A DNA stretch of 5,436 nucleotides from JBFMFE01 sp040752295. GTDB taxonomy: Bacteria; UBP15; UBA6099; JBFMBQ01. The notes beneath the pieces are model-generated. The model was not told the origin of the DNA and ran no database searches. It saw only the letters and a list, made by a program, of their open reading frames with translations. The position numbers and the translations under genes were made by a program. The stretch is from assembly GCA_040752295.1 (NCBI GenBank), contig JBFMFE010000311.1, positions 1 through 5,436 on the forward strand, given 5' to 3'. Positions 5,277 to 5,436 of this stretch are shown piece by piece. The stretch's first letter is position 1; every line of letters starts with the position of its first letter.

Positions 5277-5436
5277 AAAAGATGTCTATTATTTTCCGCT
5301 CCCCTTGGTAACCCAACTTACCCCCGAAAGATTGAGAAAAGGAGGCTTTGCATCTGATATTTTTATCTTTTTTTGCTTTCAAATGTTGTCCCTAATTTGA
5401 AAAATAAAATTTTAATAAATGTATTGACATACCTTG
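5277..5436. promoter_or_regulatory. AT-rich tail with partial promoter at the edge
   Basis: No gene is evident. AAAAGGAGG (5337-5345) is a near-perfect Shine-Dalgarno followed by TTG at 5348, opening only a 15-codon hydrophobic frame that stops at 5393. GGTAA/TTACC (5307-5311/5318-5322) forms a small hairpin, and a weak GATA/TATC stem (5356-5367) is followed by seven T. A consensus -35 box TTGACA lies at 5424-5429; its -10 would fall beyond the window. A plus-strand gene probably begins just outside. Confidence 0.35.

Noticed and set aside
5016..5357. 113-codon plus-strand frame over the second element
   Set aside because: Crosses the terminal inverted repeat and target duplication and overlaps frames on both strands; composition follows the palindromes, not codons.
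1..5436. CRISPR array, tRNA or rRNA gene
   Set aside because: No regularly spaced direct repeats with unique spacers, no cloverleaf with a tRNA-like anticodon arm, and no rRNA-like sequence seen.

Overview
The window is a bacterial chromosomal segment with three protein-coding genes, all identifiable from sequence. Roughly a third of it is non-coding and unusually rich in palindromes and repeats. The genes are GC-rich with mostly G/C third positions, while the window ends are AT-rich. A one-piece Wzc-type polysaccharide co-polymerase/tyrosine kinase with two membrane segments points to a Gram-negative cell envelope. Abundant intergenic palindromes and a short 9-bp tandem repeat suggest a large, repeat-rich genome of an uncultured lineage, perhaps in or near the PVC group. 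That placement is a weak inference.

Layout from left to right. Positions 1-432 hold no convincing gene. They carry copies of a TTTTGGACA motif and then a compact 177-bp element (167-343) with 13-bp terminal inverted repeats and a perfect 5-bp flanking duplication. The inside of this element folds into one long hairpin with repeated tandem G-A oppositions. Positions 433-2556 (minus) encode the exopolysaccharide chain-length/BY-kinase protein. Positions 2557-3261 separate it from the divergent next gene; this stretch is non-coding and holds a very strong GC hairpin, three 9-bp tandem repeats inside a stem, and a strong Shine-Dalgarno before an upstream ATG. Positions 3262-4443 (plus) encode a group III iron-dependent alcohol dehydrogenase. 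A short gap with a good promoter candidate leads to 4537-4800 (plus), an 87-residue protein made of two identically spaced zinc-ribbon/rubredoxin-like units. Positions 4801-5436 again lack a convincing gene. They carry a dRS3-like palindrome followed directly by a second element (4943-5270, 328 bp) with 14-bp terminal inverted repeats and a perfect 6-bp flanking duplication, then an AT-rich tail ending in a consensus -35 box.

The genes do not form one obvious pathway. The kinase belongs to surface polysaccharide export, but no glycosyltransferase or outer-membrane exporter lies in the window. The dehydrogenase and the zinc-ribbon protein lie in tandem, yet a separate promoter candidate precedes the latter. 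The most noteworthy content is the two non-autonomous, MITE-like elements, and especially the possible structured RNA carried by the first.
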